This document shows, piece after piece, positions 25,658 to 34,608 of a stretch of 64,000 nt of DNA. Within the stretch, counting starts at the first letter, position 1. Each line of letters opens with the position of its first letter. The stretch lies in assembly GCF_016803395.1 (NCBI RefSeq), contig NZ_JAEVHL010000010.1, forward strand, positions 1-64,000, read 5' to 3'. Under the pieces are notes generated by a model. The model saw only the letters and a list, made by a program, of their open reading frames with translations. It had not been told where the DNA came from and did no database searches. The position numbers were made by a program, and so were the translations under genes. Source of the stretch: Micromonospora tarensis. Its GTDB lineage: Bacteria > Actinomycetota > Actinomycetes > Mycobacteriales > Micromonosporaceae.

Positions 25658-26212
25658 ATGACACCGTTGCGGATCGCCGTGATCGTCGGCAGCACCCGGC
25701 AGGGGCGGGCCGGCGACCGGGTCGCCCACTGGTTCGTCGAGCAGACCAAGCGGCACGACGACCTGACGGTGACTGTCGTTGACCTCAGCGACTACGACTT
25801 CCCGGCCAGCTATCCCGCGGAGCCGACCGCGTCCATCCGCGCGTTCGTCGGCGAGGTCGGTCGGGCGGACGCGTTCGTCGTGGTCACCCCCGAGTACAAC
25901 CACAGTTTCCCGGCACCCTTGAAACAGGCGATCGACTACGCGTATGACGAGTGGCAGGCCAAAGCGGTCGGCTTCGTGTCGTACGGAAGTCGGTCCACCG
26001 GCCGGCACGCGGTCGACCAGCTCCGCACCGTCTTCACCGCACTGCACGCGATGACGGTTCGCGACGTCGTCGGGATCGACCTGCTCACCGGCGAGCCGAC
26101 AGCGCGGTGTGCCGACGAGCTGCGCCGGGACGCCGACGCCCTGCTCGACCAGCTCCGCTGGTGGGGTCTGGCCCTGCGGGACGGCCGGACGGCCCGCCCC
26201 TACGTCTCCTGA
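25658..26212 (+). CDS. NADPH-dependent FMN reductase
   Basis: A 184-residue flavodoxin-like reductase (PF03358). The FMN phosphate loop is [12 protein letters not shown] at about residues 11-22 and the family motif [23 protein letters not shown] is at about 78-100, followed by [16 protein letters not shown]. It reduces FMN, quinones or azo compounds with NADPH in the cytoplasm. ATG at 25658 is preferred over GTG at 25652 because GGAAGGGGG precedes it at good spacing. It is 26 bases upstream of a DrrA-type exporter ATPase and probably in the same transcript. Confidence 0.9.
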   Translation: MTPLRIAVIVGSTRQGRAGDRVAHWFVEQTKRHDDLTVTVVDLSDYDFPASYPAEPTASIRAFVGEVGRADAFVVVTPEYNHSFPAPLKQAIDYAYDEWQAKAVGFVSYGSRSTGRHAVDQLRTVFTALHAMTVRDVVGIDLLTGEPTARCADELRRDADALLDQLRWWGLALRDGRTARPYVS

Positions 26213-26238
26213 GCACGTCCAAACGAAAGGTAAGGGTC

Positions 26239-27252
26239 ATGAGTAGACGCACCACCGGCCTGGCCATCGAGGCCGAGGGGCTCACCCGCTCGTTCGGGGA
26301 CACCCGGGCGCTGGCCGGCATCGACCTGCGGGTGCCCGCCGGCACCGTCTACGGGCTGCTCGGCCCGAACGGCGCGGGCAAGACCACAGCGGTCCGGGTG
26401 CTCGCGACATTGCTGCGGCCCGACGGTGGCTCGGCCCGGGTCTTCGGACACGACGTGGTCACCGAGGCCGACCGGGTCCGATCCCGGGTGAGCCTCACCG
26501 GCCAGTACGCCTCGGTCGACGAGGACCTGACCGGTACGGAGAACCTGGTGCTCCTGGGCCGCCTGCTCGGCCTGCGTAAGCCGGCGGCCCGCGAGCGCGC
26601 GGCGGCCCTGCTCGCCGCGTTCGGTCTGACCGAGGCGAGCGACCGCCAGGTGAAGAAGTACTCGGGTGGGATGCGGCGACGTATCGACATCGCCGCCAGC
26701 ATCCTCAACACCCCGGATCTGCTCTTCCTCGACGAGCCGACGACCGGTCTCGACCCGCGCAGCCGCAACCAGGTGTGGGAGATCGTCCGGGCGGTGGTGT
26801 CGCACGGCACGACGGTCCTGCTGACCACCCAGTACCTCGACGAGGCCGACCAGCTCGCCGGGCGGATCGCGGTCGTCGACCACGGCCGGGTGATCGCGGA
26901 GGGCACCCCGGGCGAGTTGAAGTCGTCGGTCGGCTCCGGCACCGTTCACCTGCGGCTGCGCGACCCCGCGCAGCGCCCCGAGGCGGAGCGGGTGCTCCGG
27001 GAGGCGCTCGACGTGCCGGTGCAGCTCGCCGCGGATCCGGCGGCGTTGACCGCCCGCGTGGGTGAGGCCGGCACCGATCTCGACGCCAGCGCCCAGGCCG
27101 CTCGGGTGCTCAGCGACCTGGCCCGCGCCGGGATCGTCGTGGACAACTTCTCGCTCGGCCAGCCGAGCCTGGACGAGGTCTTCCTGGCTCTGACCGACCA
27201 CCCCGCCGTGCCGGCCGACGAGCGCGACGACCAGCTGGAGGCAGCCCGATGA
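26239..27252 (+). CDS. DrrA-family ABC exporter ATPase
   Basis: A 337-residue ATPase of the daunorubicin-resistance (DrrA) family. Walker A is [10 protein letters not shown]-loop [20 protein letters not shown], signature [16 protein letters not shown], Walker [13 protein letters not shown] and H-loop [11 protein letters not shown]. The C-terminal DrrA extension (about 225-330) ends with [19 protein letters not shown]. Such proteins power export of hydrophobic drugs with a DrrB permease, here the next gene with ATGA overlap. The cargo is unknown; no biosynthetic cluster is visible here. Confidence 0.93.
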   Translation: MSRRTTGLAIEAEGLTRSFGDTRALAGIDLRVPAGTVYGLLGPNGAGKTTAVRVLATLLRPDGGSARVFGHDVVTEADRVRSRVSLTGQYASVDEDLTGTENLVLLGRLLGLRKPAARERAAALLAAFGLTEASDRQVKKYSGGMRRRIDIAASILNTPDLLFLDEPTTGLDPRSRNQVWEIVRAVVSHGTTVLLTTQYLDEADQLAGRIAVVDHGRVIAEGTPGELKSSVGSGTVHLRLRDPAQRPEAERVLREALDVPVQLAADPAALTARVGEAGTDLDASAQAARVLSDLARAGIVVDNFSLGQPSLDEVFLALTDHPAVPADERDDQLEAAR

Positions 27253-28106
27253 GCGACACCACGACCAGCACGACCGAACGGGCGCCGTCCGTCTACGTCC
27301 CGTCCGCCGAGGCGCTGGCAACGGTGCTCGCGCCAGGTGCCCGACCGGCGCGACCGAGCGCGCTCGGCGCGTCGCTCACCTTCGGCTGGCGAGCCATGCT
27401 GAAGATCAAGCACGTGCCGGAGCAGCTCTTCGACGTGACCGCGTTCCCGATCATCATGGTGCTGATGTTCACGTACCTGTTCGGTGGCGCCCTCGCCGGA
27501 AGCCCGCGCGAATACCTGCAGTTCTTCCTGCCCGGCATCATGGTGACAAGCGTCGTGATGATCACCATGTACACCGGCGTCGGCCTCAACACCGACATCG
27601 AGAAGGGCATCTTCGACCGGTTCCGGACGCTGCCGGTCTGGCGGCCGTCCGCCCTGGTCGGGATGATCTTCGGCGACGTGCTTCGCTACATCCTCGCGGC
27701 CCTGGTGATCCTGGGTCTGGGGCTGGTGCTCGGGTTCCGGCCCGCGGGCGGGGTGGTCGGTGTCGCCGCCGGCATCGGGCTGCTGGTGGTCTTCTCGTTC
27801 GCGTTCTCCTGGGTGTGGACCTTCTTCGGGCTGATCCTGCGCAGCGAGAAGTCGGTGATGGGGGTCAGCATGATGGTGCTGTTCCCGCTGACGTTCCTGA
27901 GCAACGTCTTCGTCGAGCCGAGCACCATGCCGGGCTGGCTTCAGGCGTTCGTGAAGGTCAACCCGGTGACCCAGTTGGTGGCGGCGATCCGCGGCGCGAT
28001 GGGCGGCGAGTCGGACCCGTCGGCCACGATGTGGCTGCTGGTGTGGAGCGCGGGTTTCGTGCTCGTCTTCGGCACCCTGACCATGTACAGGTACAACCGC
28101 CGCTGA
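27249..28106 (+). CDS. DrrB-family ABC exporter permease
   Basis: A 285-residue ABC-2 permease. A 45-residue cytoplasmic N-terminus precedes six hydrophobic segments. The family signature is visible in [31 protein letters not shown] and in [40 protein letters not shown]. The ATG overlaps the ATPase stop by 4 bases. Together with the upstream FMN reductase it makes a three-gene unit that may deal with a redox-active or hydrophobic toxic compound. Confidence 0.93.
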   Translation: MSDTTTSTTERAPSVYVPSAEALATVLAPGARPARPSALGASLTFGWRAMLKIKHVPEQLFDVTAFPIIMVLMFTYLFGGALAGSPREYLQFFLPGIMVTSVVMITMYTGVGLNTDIEKGIFDRFRTLPVWRPSALVGMIFGDVLRYILAALVILGLGLVLGFRPAGGVVGVAAGIGLLVVFSFAFSWVWTFFGLILRSEKSVMGVSMMVLFPLTFLSNVFVEPSTMPGWLQAFVKVNPVTQLVAAIRGAMGGESDPSATMWLLVWSAGFVLVFGTLTMYRYNRR

Positions 28107-28121
28107 GCCCGCGATGCGTTC

Positions 28122-28163
28122 GACCGGCGGGTGCTGCCACGACTGTGGTGACGCCCGCCGGTC
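28122..28163. terminator. bidirectional terminator hairpin
   Basis: GACCGGCGGG (28122-28131) pairs with CCCGCCGGTC (28154-28163), and an inner CCAC/GTGG pair lies in the loop. It lies between the convergent DrrB and STAND-regulator genes. Confidence 0.5.
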
Positions 28164-28167
28164 GGCC

Positions 28168-31100
28168 CTACAGGCGCCACGGCAGTGTGGTGGCTGGCAG
28201 ATAGCGGCAGGTGCTTCCGGTGGAGACGGAGTCGCGCAGGTGCGCCGCCAGGTCGGGGTGTCGGTCGTCGAGCTTGCGCAGCGTGTCCCGGATGCGCGCG
28301 GTCACCGTCTTGCGGGCCCGCTCGGCCTCGTCGCCCAGGCGGCGACTCCGGCCGGCCAGCCCCGCCGCGGCCCGCAGCTCGTCGAGCAACGCGCTCCGCT
28401 CGGCGTCCAACGCGGACACCTTCCGGTCGTCGTCGCGCGCGGCGGCCCGGTCGATCTCCTCGTCGAGGCGGGCCAGGTGCCGCCGGTAGCGGGCCTTCGC
28501 CTCGTCGTCGAGGACCGGGTCGGCGCCCATCCGCCGGGCGGCGACCAACTCCGGCCCGGCGGCCGGGTCGAGCAACTCCGCCGAGGGCACGTCGCTGCCC
28601 GGCCGACTCAGCAGCAGGTGCAGGTCGTGCAGGCCCTTGGCGTCCGGCAGGTGCACCAGCACACCGTCGTAGCCGAGTTGCCACACCGGCCCGACGCGCC
28701 GGAACTCGTACCTCTCGATGGCAGGCGTGACCGACTCGACGTGGCCGGTCGCCGCGGCCTCGACCGGCCCGGCGGTGTGCGTCGCGGCGTCGGTGGAGAC
28801 TGCGGTGGCGAGCCGGTCGAGTAGCTGCGTCATGCCGAGGGTGGTCGCCTCCTGGGCGATGGTGGCGCGCAGGGCGGCCAGCGTCGCGGCGTCGCCCGGG
28901 TGACCTCGGCCGGCGAGGGCGTGCACCAGGCCGGTGCGGGCGATGAGTGACCAGGGTCGGGAGCCCATCCGGTCGGCGGAGTCACGGGCGGCGGTGAAGC
29001 CGGCGATGGCGTCGTCCCAGCGTTGCTGGGCGGCGTCGAGCACCGCCAGCCAGTGGTCGACCGGGCCGCTGATGTCGCAGCCGAACAGCCCCACCGTCCA
29101 CTCGCCACGGTGTGCGGCGAGCGCGGCCCGCGCGGCGTCGCAGCGCCGCGGGTCGCCGGACGCGGCGGCGGCCTGCGCGCGCAACCGGAGCCAGAGCGGC
29201 GACACCGGGCGCGGGTACCGGATGGTGGCGGCCTCGATGCTGCTGGTCAGCCGGAGCGCCGTCTCGTCGTCGCCGCGTTCCGCAGCGGTGATCGCGCGCA
29301 GCAGCTCCCGGTAGGGGTAGTCGTTCGGGGCCAACCCGTCCAGCAGGGATTCGGCCTCGGTGAACCGGCCCTGGAGCAGTAGCCGGGACCAGCGCAGGTG
29401 GTGACCCATGAAGCCGAATTCGGCGGCGCTCGGCTCCGCGTGGTCGGTGAGAACAGTGAACCGCTCGTCGGCCTCGGTGAAGTCGCCCCGGAACGCCGCG
29501 ATGATCCCGCTGTCGACGGCGGCGGCCATCCGGTGCCGGGCGAAGTCGCCCTGCCGTCCGCCGGCGACGAACGTGCTGAACTCCTCGACGAAGCTCGGGT
29601 CGCCCAACTCCAGCAGCGCCACCCAGCGCAGCGAGGTGGCCCACAGCTCGGTTTCGCGGTCGCCGGTCCGGCGGGCCACATCCCGGATCTCGGCGGTGAG
29701 CGCGGCGCGGATCGCGGCGGTGCCCAACCCCCAGGTTGTGTCGTGGCGGGCCCAGAGGCTGAAGCTGAGCGCCTCGTCGTCCCGCCCTCGGCGGGCGATC
29801 GTCTCGCTGGCGGTGATCAGGTCGGTGATCAGCGTGCCGACCGCGGCGGTGGCGTCCGGTTCGCCGATCAACCGCCGGTACGCCTCGCGCACCAGCTCCG
29901 CGGCCTCGACGGAGTGGTCGGTCTGCACCTGGCGGGAGCGGTTGACGGTGAGCGCGACCCGGGCCAGCAGCACCGGGTCGTCGAGCGAACGGGCCAGCCG
30001 GGCGGCCTCGGCGAGCAGTCGCACGACCTCTTCCCGACCGGCGTGGTGATAGTGCCCCTCGGCGAACTCGATCAGAATCCGTACCCGTTGCGCCGGGGCC
30101 TCGACAACCTCGAGGGCCCGGCGGAAGTGCACCGTCGCCTCGTCGCCGGCCAGCCGGGCGAACGCGTCCCGCCCGGCGGCGACGAGCAGCGTGGCCGCCC
30201 GGGCCGCGTCGAGCGTGCGGCCGGCGAGATAGGCGTGCCGGGCGAGGTCGGCCGGGATCAACCGGTCGGTGAGCTCCCGCAGGTCGTCGACCGCCTGGAC
30301 GACCGCGCCGTGCCGGGCCTGCCGGTCGTCGTCGGTCAGCCCATCGTAGAGGGTCTCGCGGACCAGGTCGTGAGCGAAGGCGAACCGGCCACCGCCCCGG
30401 GCGACCACCAGTCGGGCGGTCACCGCGCGTTCGAGCAGCCGGTCGACCTGCGCCGCCGGGGCGGTCACGCAGGCGGCGAGGACCTGACGGTGGAACTCGC
30501 GGCCCAGCACGGCGGCGACGGTGAGCGCCTCGACCACGGCGGCGGGCAGTTGGGCCAGGCGGCGGCGCACCGCTTCCCGTACGCCGGGTGCGATCGTTTC
30601 GGCCGCGCCGTCGGCGTGCCAGAGCCGAGCTGTCTGCTCGACGAAGAACGGGTTGCCCCCGGTACGCCGGTGCACCTCGTCGACGAGGTCGGCGTCGGGC
30701 TGCCGCCCGGCGGTCCGCGCCATCAGCGTGGCCACCTCGTCGCGGGCGAGACCGGTGAGGGTGATCGTGGTGGCCTTGGCGACCAGCGGCATCAGCAGGG
30801 GACGCAGCGGGTGCTCACCCGACTCGACCTCGGCGTCGCGATAGGTGCCGATCAGCAGTAGCCGCTCGAACCAGGTGTGCTGGGCGGCGAAGCCCAGCAG
30901 CCGTAGCGAGGCCGGGTCGGCCCAGTGCAGGTCGTCGAGGACGACCACCACCGGCCGGTGCTGGGAGACCGCGACCAGGGCGGCGGTCACCGCGTCGTAC
31001 AGCGCGAACGCCTCCTGGTCGGCGATGTCCCCGCCCTCGTCGACGGGCCCCCAGCCGTCGGTGAGTCGGCGCAGGTCGTCGTTGCTGGTTTCGCCGCCCA

Positions 31101-31419
31101 GGGCCGCGAGGGCCGGCTCCCCGGACTGCCGCGCCACCGGCCAGTCGTCGGCGGAGCGCCGCAGACCGCGCAGCACCTGCACCCACGGCCAGTAGCCGGG
31201 GGCGGTGTCGGAGTCCCAGCAGGCGGCACCGAGCACCAGCGCGCCCCGCTGCCGGGCCTCCCGGGCCGCCGACGTGACGAGGGTCGTCTTGCCGATGCCC
31301 GGCTCACCGGTGACCAGGACGAGACCGCCGTGGCTGGTGCTGGCGCGGTCCAACTCGGCGCGCAGCAGGGCCACCGGATGATCCCGCCCGATGATGGCGT
31401 CGCCGCGCCGTGCGTCCAT
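28168..31419 (-). CDS. large STAND ATPase regulator with actinobacterial C-terminal domain
   Basis: A 1,083-residue protein. The N-terminal AAA/STAND ATPase has Walker A GEPGIGKTT (38-46), Walker B VVVVLDDLHW (about 157-166) and a winged-helix part (about 300-380). The middle (about 400-850) is rich in Ala/Arg/Leu helices like the TPR-type repeats of MalT/LAL regulators. There is no LuxR helix-turn-helix at the end. Instead the last 170 residues contain a winged-helix-like domain (VLVHLPDAKGLHDLHLLLSRPG), a coiled coil and ERARKTVTARIRDTLRKLDDRHPDLAAHL, a module I recall from other actinobacterial ATPase regulators. It probably integrates a ligand signal into transcription. ATG at 31419 is used; the longer frame overlaps the next gene. 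Confidence 0.8.
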   Translation of the reverse strand: MDARRGDAIIGRDHPVALLRAELDRASTSHGGLVLVTGEPGIGKTTLVTSAAREARQRGALVLGAACWDSDTAPGYWPWVQVLRGLRRSADDWPVARQSGEPALAALGGETSNDDLRRLTDGWGPVDEGGDIADQEAFALYDAVTAALVAVSQHRPVVVVLDDLHWADPASLRLLGFAAQHTWFERLLLIGTYRDAEVESGEHPLRPLLMPLVAKATTITLTGLARDEVATLMARTAGRQPDADLVDEVHRRTGGNPFFVEQTARLWHADGAAETIAPGVREAVRRRLAQLPAAVVEALTVAAVLGREFHRQVLAACVTAPAAQVDRLLERAVTARLVVARGGGRFAFAHDLVRETLYDGLTDDDRQARHGAVVQAVDDLRELTDRLIPADLARHAYLAGRTLDAARAATLLVAAGRDAFARLAGDEATVHFRRALEVVEAPAQRVRILIEFAEGHYHHAGREEVVRLLAEAARLARSLDDPVLLARVALTVNRSRQVQTDHSVEAAELVREAYRRLIGEPDATAAVGTLITDLITASETIARRGRDDEALSFSLWARHDTTWGLGTAAIRAALTAEIRDVARRTGDRETELWATSLRWVALLELGDPSFVEEFSTFVAGGRQGDFARHRMAAAVDSGIIAAFRGDFTEADERFTVLTDHAEPSAAEFGFMGHHLRWSRLLLQGRFTEAESLLDGLAPNDYPYRELLRAITAAERGDDETALRLTSSIEAATIRYPRPVSPLWLRLRAQAAAASGDPRRCDAARAALAAHRGEWTVGLFGCDISGPVDHWLAVLDAAQQRWDDAIAGFTAARDSADRMGSRPWSLIARTGLVHALAGRGHPGDAATLAALRATIAQEATTLGMTQLLDRLATAVSTDAATHTAGPVEAAATGHVESVTPAIERYEFRRVGPVWQLGYDGVLVHLPDAKGLHDLHLLLSRPGSDVPSAELLDPAAGPELVAARRMGADPVLDDEAKARYRRHLARLDEEIDRAAARDDDRKVSALDAERSALLDELRAAAGLAGRSRRLGDEAERARKTVTARIRDTLRKLDDRHPDLAAHLRDSVSTGSTCRYLPATTLPWRL

Positions 31420-31512
31420 GGTTTCCAGACGGTACTGGAACCGTCCGACAACCCGGGACGGACGGCGCTGACCGGTCGGCGAGTCGTACCCGGCACGCCG
31501 CGCCGGGACCGG

Positions 31513-31518
31513 CAAGCT
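31513..31518 (+). promoter_or_regulatory. -10 box, leaderless promoter of hypothetical gene
   Basis: CAAGCT lies 7 bases before the ATG at 31526. It is a weak match (C instead of T at the first base). Confidence 0.3.
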
Positions 31519-31525
31519 GTTCGCC

Positions 31526-32308
31526 ATGGGGCCAGAAATCATCATCGCCGTGGTGTCCGCAACTGTGGCGCTGATCAGCGTGGCGGTGACGTATCGGACC
31601 GCGCTCGTCACCCACCGCCTGCAGGACGAGGCACGCAGCCGCGCGAAGGTGGAACTCGCGGAAGATCTGTTCCGGCGTTACCGGGTGCCGCTGCTGGCGT
31701 CGGCCGAGTCACTGCAGTCTCGGTTGCACAACGTGCTCAGCCGAGGTTTCCTCCGCGGCTACCTGCACTCAGGCGACAGCGAGAACCAGCACTACGTCCG
31801 GCACAACACCGTTTATGTCCTCGCCGAACACCTGGCCTGGCTGGAGGTCCTCCGCCGGGAGCAGCGCTTCCTCGACCTCGAGTCGGTGAAGAGCACCAAG
31901 GAGCTTTTCGCGGCGATCCAACGGATTCACCACCCCCTGGCGTCCGACGGACTGCCGGGCCCGTTTCGGGTGTTCAGGGGGCACCAGCGCGCCATCGGCG
32001 AAGTCATGCTGCACCGGGTGGAGTCGTCCGAGGGCACGGTGACGGACGTGCTCGGTTACGCCGCCTTCTGTGACCGCCTGGAAACCGATCCGGGCTTCGC
32101 GTCGTGGTTCAGCCGGCTGCTGGCCGAGGTGGACGACGTGGATGCGGGGGGCCTTCGCGGCAATGAACGGCTGGTGATTCTGCAGAACGAACTCGTCGGA
32201 CTCATCGAACTGCTCGACCCCAGGGGTGATTGGCTCCCGTTGAAGCACCGCGAGCGGCTGCGGAGGGCGGACGTCGTCCTGCCCACCTCCCGGACACCCA
32301 ACGGCTGA
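31526..32308 (+). CDS. hypothetical single-pass membrane protein
   Basis: A 260-residue protein that I cannot assign. One membrane segment at residues 4-23 (EIIIAVVSATVALISVAVTY) is followed by a basic linker and a helical cytoplasmic domain (ARSRAKVELAEDLFRRYRVPLLASAESLQSRLHNVLSRGFL). Its codon use is a little less GC-extreme than its neighbours in places. The layout (short N-terminal anchor plus an all-helical body) recalls small membrane-tethered proteins in phage-defence or stress loci, but nothing here proves that. It is divergent from the STAND regulator and ends before a terminator. Confidence 0.7.
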   Translation: MGPEIIIAVVSATVALISVAVTYRTALVTHRLQDEARSRAKVELAEDLFRRYRVPLLASAESLQSRLHNVLSRGFLRGYLHSGDSENQHYVRHNTVYVLAEHLAWLEVLRREQRFLDLESVKSTKELFAAIQRIHHPLASDGLPGPFRVFRGHQRAIGEVMLHRVESSEGTVTDVLGYAAFCDRLETDPGFASWFSRLLAEVDDVDAGGLRGNERLVILQNELVGLIELLDPRGDWLPLKHRERLRRADVVLPTSRTPNG

Positions 32309-32332
32309 CGCCGGACCGTCCTGAGCCGACGC

Positions 32333-32366
32333 GGTGGCCGCCCCGCCTGCTGGTGGGGCGGCCACC
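32333..32366. terminator. bidirectional terminator hairpin
   Basis: A perfect 12-bp stem (GGTGGCCGCCCC and complement) with a 10-base loop lies between two convergent genes. Confidence 0.6.
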
Positions 32367-32379
32367 TGACGACCTCTGG

Positions 32380-33285
32380 CTAGGCCGTGGCGCAGATGGC
32401 GTACGACGTGTCGGACCAGTTGCCGGCGAAGGCGTCCTCCTCGTAGGCGCCGGAGGTGGCGGACGTGGGAGCCGTGGCCGGGCCGCCGTTGGGGCGGAAG
32501 TCGTCGACGACGCCCTCGCCGGTGACGCCGTTCAGCTCGTAGCCGGCGCCGGTCAGCACCTTCCCGACCGGGCAGGTGGCGATGACGCTGCGGAAGTCGG
32601 TGGAGGTGCTGGTGCCGACCGTCGACGCGCGCACCAGACCGGGCAGCGGGTTGGCGCAGATCGCGTACGCGGTGGTGGACCAGTTCAGGGCCGTGGCGTC
32701 CGACTCGTACGCGCCGACGAAGACGGCGGTGGGCGCGGCGGCGACGCCACCGTTGGGGCGGAAGTCGTCGACGACGCCCTCGCCGGTGACCCCGTTCAGC
32801 TCGTACCCGGTGCCGGTCAGCACCTTCCCGACCGGGCAGGTGGCCGTGACGCTGTGGTAGTCGACCGAGTTGCTGGTGCCCGTCGCGGTGACCCGCACCA
32901 GGCCGGGCAGCGGGTTGGCGCAGATCGCGTACGCCGTCACCGACCAGTTTCCGGCGAACGCCTCGGTCTCGTAGGCACCGACGGTGACGGCTGTCGGGGC
33001 GGTGGCCGGGCCGCCGTTGGGGCGTAGGTCGTCGACGACGCCTTCGCCGGTGACGCCGTTCAGCTCGTACCCGGTGCCGGTCAGCACCTTTCCGACCGGG
33101 CAGGTCGCCGTGGCGCTGTGGAAGTCGGCGGAGTCGCTGACGCTGGTCGCGGCGATCCGCACCAGGCCGGGGACCGCGGCGGACGCCGGGCTCGCCGGGG
33201 CGACCACCGCTCCGGCCGCGACGAGACCGAGCACGAGTACTGACGCGCGGCCGCCGATCCGTCGGGTTGCTGTCTGAACACGCAT
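32380..33285 (-). CDS. secreted protein of three 88-residue tandem repeats
   Basis: A 301-residue protein with a signal peptide (basic RRIGGR, hydrophobic 14-30, cleavage near ASA-AVPG, residue 37). The mature part is three near-identical units of 88 residues (about 39-126, 127-214, 215-301). Each unit starts PGLVR, has the block CPVGKVLTG-GYELNGVTGEGVVDD, and ends with W-T-YAICA. Each has two Cys that could form one disulfide. I do not know a named family. It may be a cell-surface or matrix protein. GGGAG lies 7 bases before the ATG. It is divergent from the FN3-CBM3 gene. Confidence 0.8.
   Translation of the reverse strand: MRVQTATRRIGGRASVLVLGLVAAGAVVAPASPASAAVPGLVRIAATSVSDSADFHSATATCPVGKVLTGTGYELNGVTGEGVVDDLRPNGGPATAPTAVTVGAYETEAFAGNWSVTAYAICANPLPGLVRVTATGTSNSVDYHSVTATCPVGKVLTGTGYELNGVTGEGVVDDFRPNGGVAAAPTAVFVGAYESDATALNWSTTAYAICANPLPGLVRASTVGTSTSTDFRSVIATCPVGKVLTGAGYELNGVTGEGVVDDFRPNGGPATAPTSATSGAYEEDAFAGNWSDTSYAICATA
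32486..33110 (-). repeat. 264-bp direct repeats inside secreted protein gene
   Basis: Blocks of about 95 bases that are nearly identical begin at 32486, 32750 and 33014, a strict 264-base period matching 88 codons. The DNA identity is much higher than the flanking parts of the units, which suggests recent duplication or gene conversion. Confidence 0.85.
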
Positions 33286-33503
33286 ATGTTTCTCCCGTCT
33301 GAGGCCCGGCCAGTCGGCAGGTGAGGCACCGACGTCCGGGCCGCTCGTGATGACGGATTGACGTTAGGTAACCGCCTGACCAGGCATTATCTCCAAACCG
33401 ACTACGTCGCGTAACGGACGATTCGGCCAACCGGCGGATACGCGGTGCCGGCCGGTGCCACACCTGGACTGACGGACGATGCACAAACATCGAAGCCTGT
33501 CAT

Positions 33504-33509
33504 TATCAT
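33504..33509 (+). promoter_or_regulatory. -10 box, leaderless promoter of FN3-CBM3 gene
   Basis: TATCAT lies 6 bases before the ATG at 33516, within one of the few AT-rich spots of the region. Confidence 0.5.
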
Positions 33510-33515
33510 TCGGCC

Positions 33516-34406
33516 ATGCGTGCCCGCCGCGTCACCGTCACCGCCGCTCTCGCCGCGCTGGCGAGCCTGCTCGCCGTCGCCGCGGTCACCACGGCCCATG
33601 CCGACGGCCCGGCCATCAGCACCCCCGGCAGCCCGACGGTGCTGGCCAACGAACCACGTCGGCTGACCCTGAGTTGGACGCCCTCCAGCTGGGTCGACGA
33701 TCCGACCAACGAGCAGCCGATCAACTACGAGGTGCAGCTGCCACTGGGCCCCAACACGTACCGCTTCCTGGGCGCCACGACCGACACCACGATCACGCTC
33801 ACCGACCTCGCGCCCGGCACGACGTACCGGATCGCGATCGCCGCCCGCGCGCTCGGCGGCTACTCCGACAGTTCGCCGGCCACCACCGTGCGCACCGCCA
33901 ACGGCCGCGCGACGGTCAGCTACCTCAACCTCGACTGGTCGCCAACGAACAACCAGATCCAGCACCTGCTCCGGGTCACCAACACCGGCGCCGGCCCGCT
34001 CGACCTGAGCACCGTGCGGGTGCGCTACCACCTGCGCTTCGAGGGCGGCAACACCTCGCTGGTGCCGAACTGCGACTGGGCGGCGCTGGGCTGTGACCGG
34101 ATCCAGCAGACCGTGCAGTTCTTCCCTCCGCCGGGCGGACCGTCCGGGCGGTCGACGCCGGCACCACCGAATCCCCCGCCGGGCACGGCCGTCCCGGGCT
34201 GGGTGGAGCTGACCTTCACCGACGGCACGCTCGCGCCCGGCCAGTCGACCGGGCCGATCCAGCTACGGCATCACCGGCACAGTTGGCGCACCATCGACGA
34301 ACGCGACGATCCGAGCTGGCTCGCCGCCACCGGGCAGTGGACCGAGAACGGCCGGATCACGCTGGACGTCGACGAGGTGCGCGAATTCGGCGACACGAAC
34401 ACCTGA
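33516..34406 (+). CDS. secreted fibronectin III plus cellulose-binding (CBM3) protein
   Basis: A 296-residue protein with a signal peptide (residues 1-30, cleavage AHA-DG). An FN3 domain spans about 33-128 (SPTVLANEPRRLTLSWTPSS, DLAPGTTYRIAIAARALGGYSDSSPA). A CBM3 domain spans about 132-290, shown by VSYLNLDWSPTNNQIQHLLRVTNTG, LDLSTVRVRYHL, PNCDWAALGCDRI, LAPGQSTGPIQLR and the final DDPSWLAATGQWTENGRITLDVD. It should bind crystalline cellulose or a related polysaccharide outside the cell. There is no catalytic domain, unlike most CBM3 enzymes, so it may be an expansin-like accessory or adhesion protein. Confidence 0.9.
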   Translation: MRARRVTVTAALAALASLLAVAAVTTAHADGPAISTPGSPTVLANEPRRLTLSWTPSSWVDDPTNEQPINYEVQLPLGPNTYRFLGATTDTTITLTDLAPGTTYRIAIAARALGGYSDSSPATTVRTANGRATVSYLNLDWSPTNNQIQHLLRVTNTGAGPLDLSTVRVRYHLRFEGGNTSLVPNCDWAALGCDRIQQTVQFFPPPGGPSGRSTPAPPNPPPGTAVPGWVELTFTDGTLAPGQSTGPIQLRHHRHSWRTIDERDDPSWLAATGQWTENGRITLDVDEVREFGDTNT

Positions 34407-34407
34407 C

Positions 34408-34432
34408 CTCGCCCGGGCGCGGCCCGGGCGAG
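34408..34432 (+). terminator. terminator of FN3-CBM3 gene
   Basis: An 11-bp perfect GC stem (CTCGCCCGGGC) with a 3-base loop begins right after the stop codon. Confidence 0.55.
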
Positions 34433-34458
34433 CCGCATCCGGTCGGCCATGTCCTGAC

Positions 34459-34506
34459 GAGCGGTATACCTGTGAGTCATATCTATGCCCCACAGGTATA
34501 CCGCTC
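34459..34506. repeat. 48-bp interspersed inverted-repeat element, copy 1
   Basis: Perfect 16-bp inverted arms (GAGCGGTATACCTGTG and complement, 34459-34474 and 34491-34506) enclose a 16-base centre. A second copy with identical arms lies at 54724-54771. Each arm contains the palindrome GGTATACC, with 32 bp between the two centres. The flanks of the two copies are unrelated. Confidence 0.85.
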
Positions 34507-34596
34507 CGGGGAACTACTCCCCGACCGGTTCGTCGGCCACCTGCTCCACTGCTCCCAGCGGACCGGGCCGAAGGCGTGGCCGGTGTCCAACTCGGG

Positions 34597-34602
34597 CAGA
34601 CT
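34597..34602 (+). promoter_or_regulatory. -10 box, leaderless promoter of flavoprotein gene
   Basis: CAGACT lies 6 bases before the ATG at 34609 (weak match). Confidence 0.3.
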
Positions 34603-34608
34603 GCGAGC

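Noticed and set aside
26239..28106. A natural-product gene cluster around the DrrAB-type exporter
   Set aside because: No synthase, tailoring or activation genes are nearby; the exporter sits with an FMN reductase only.
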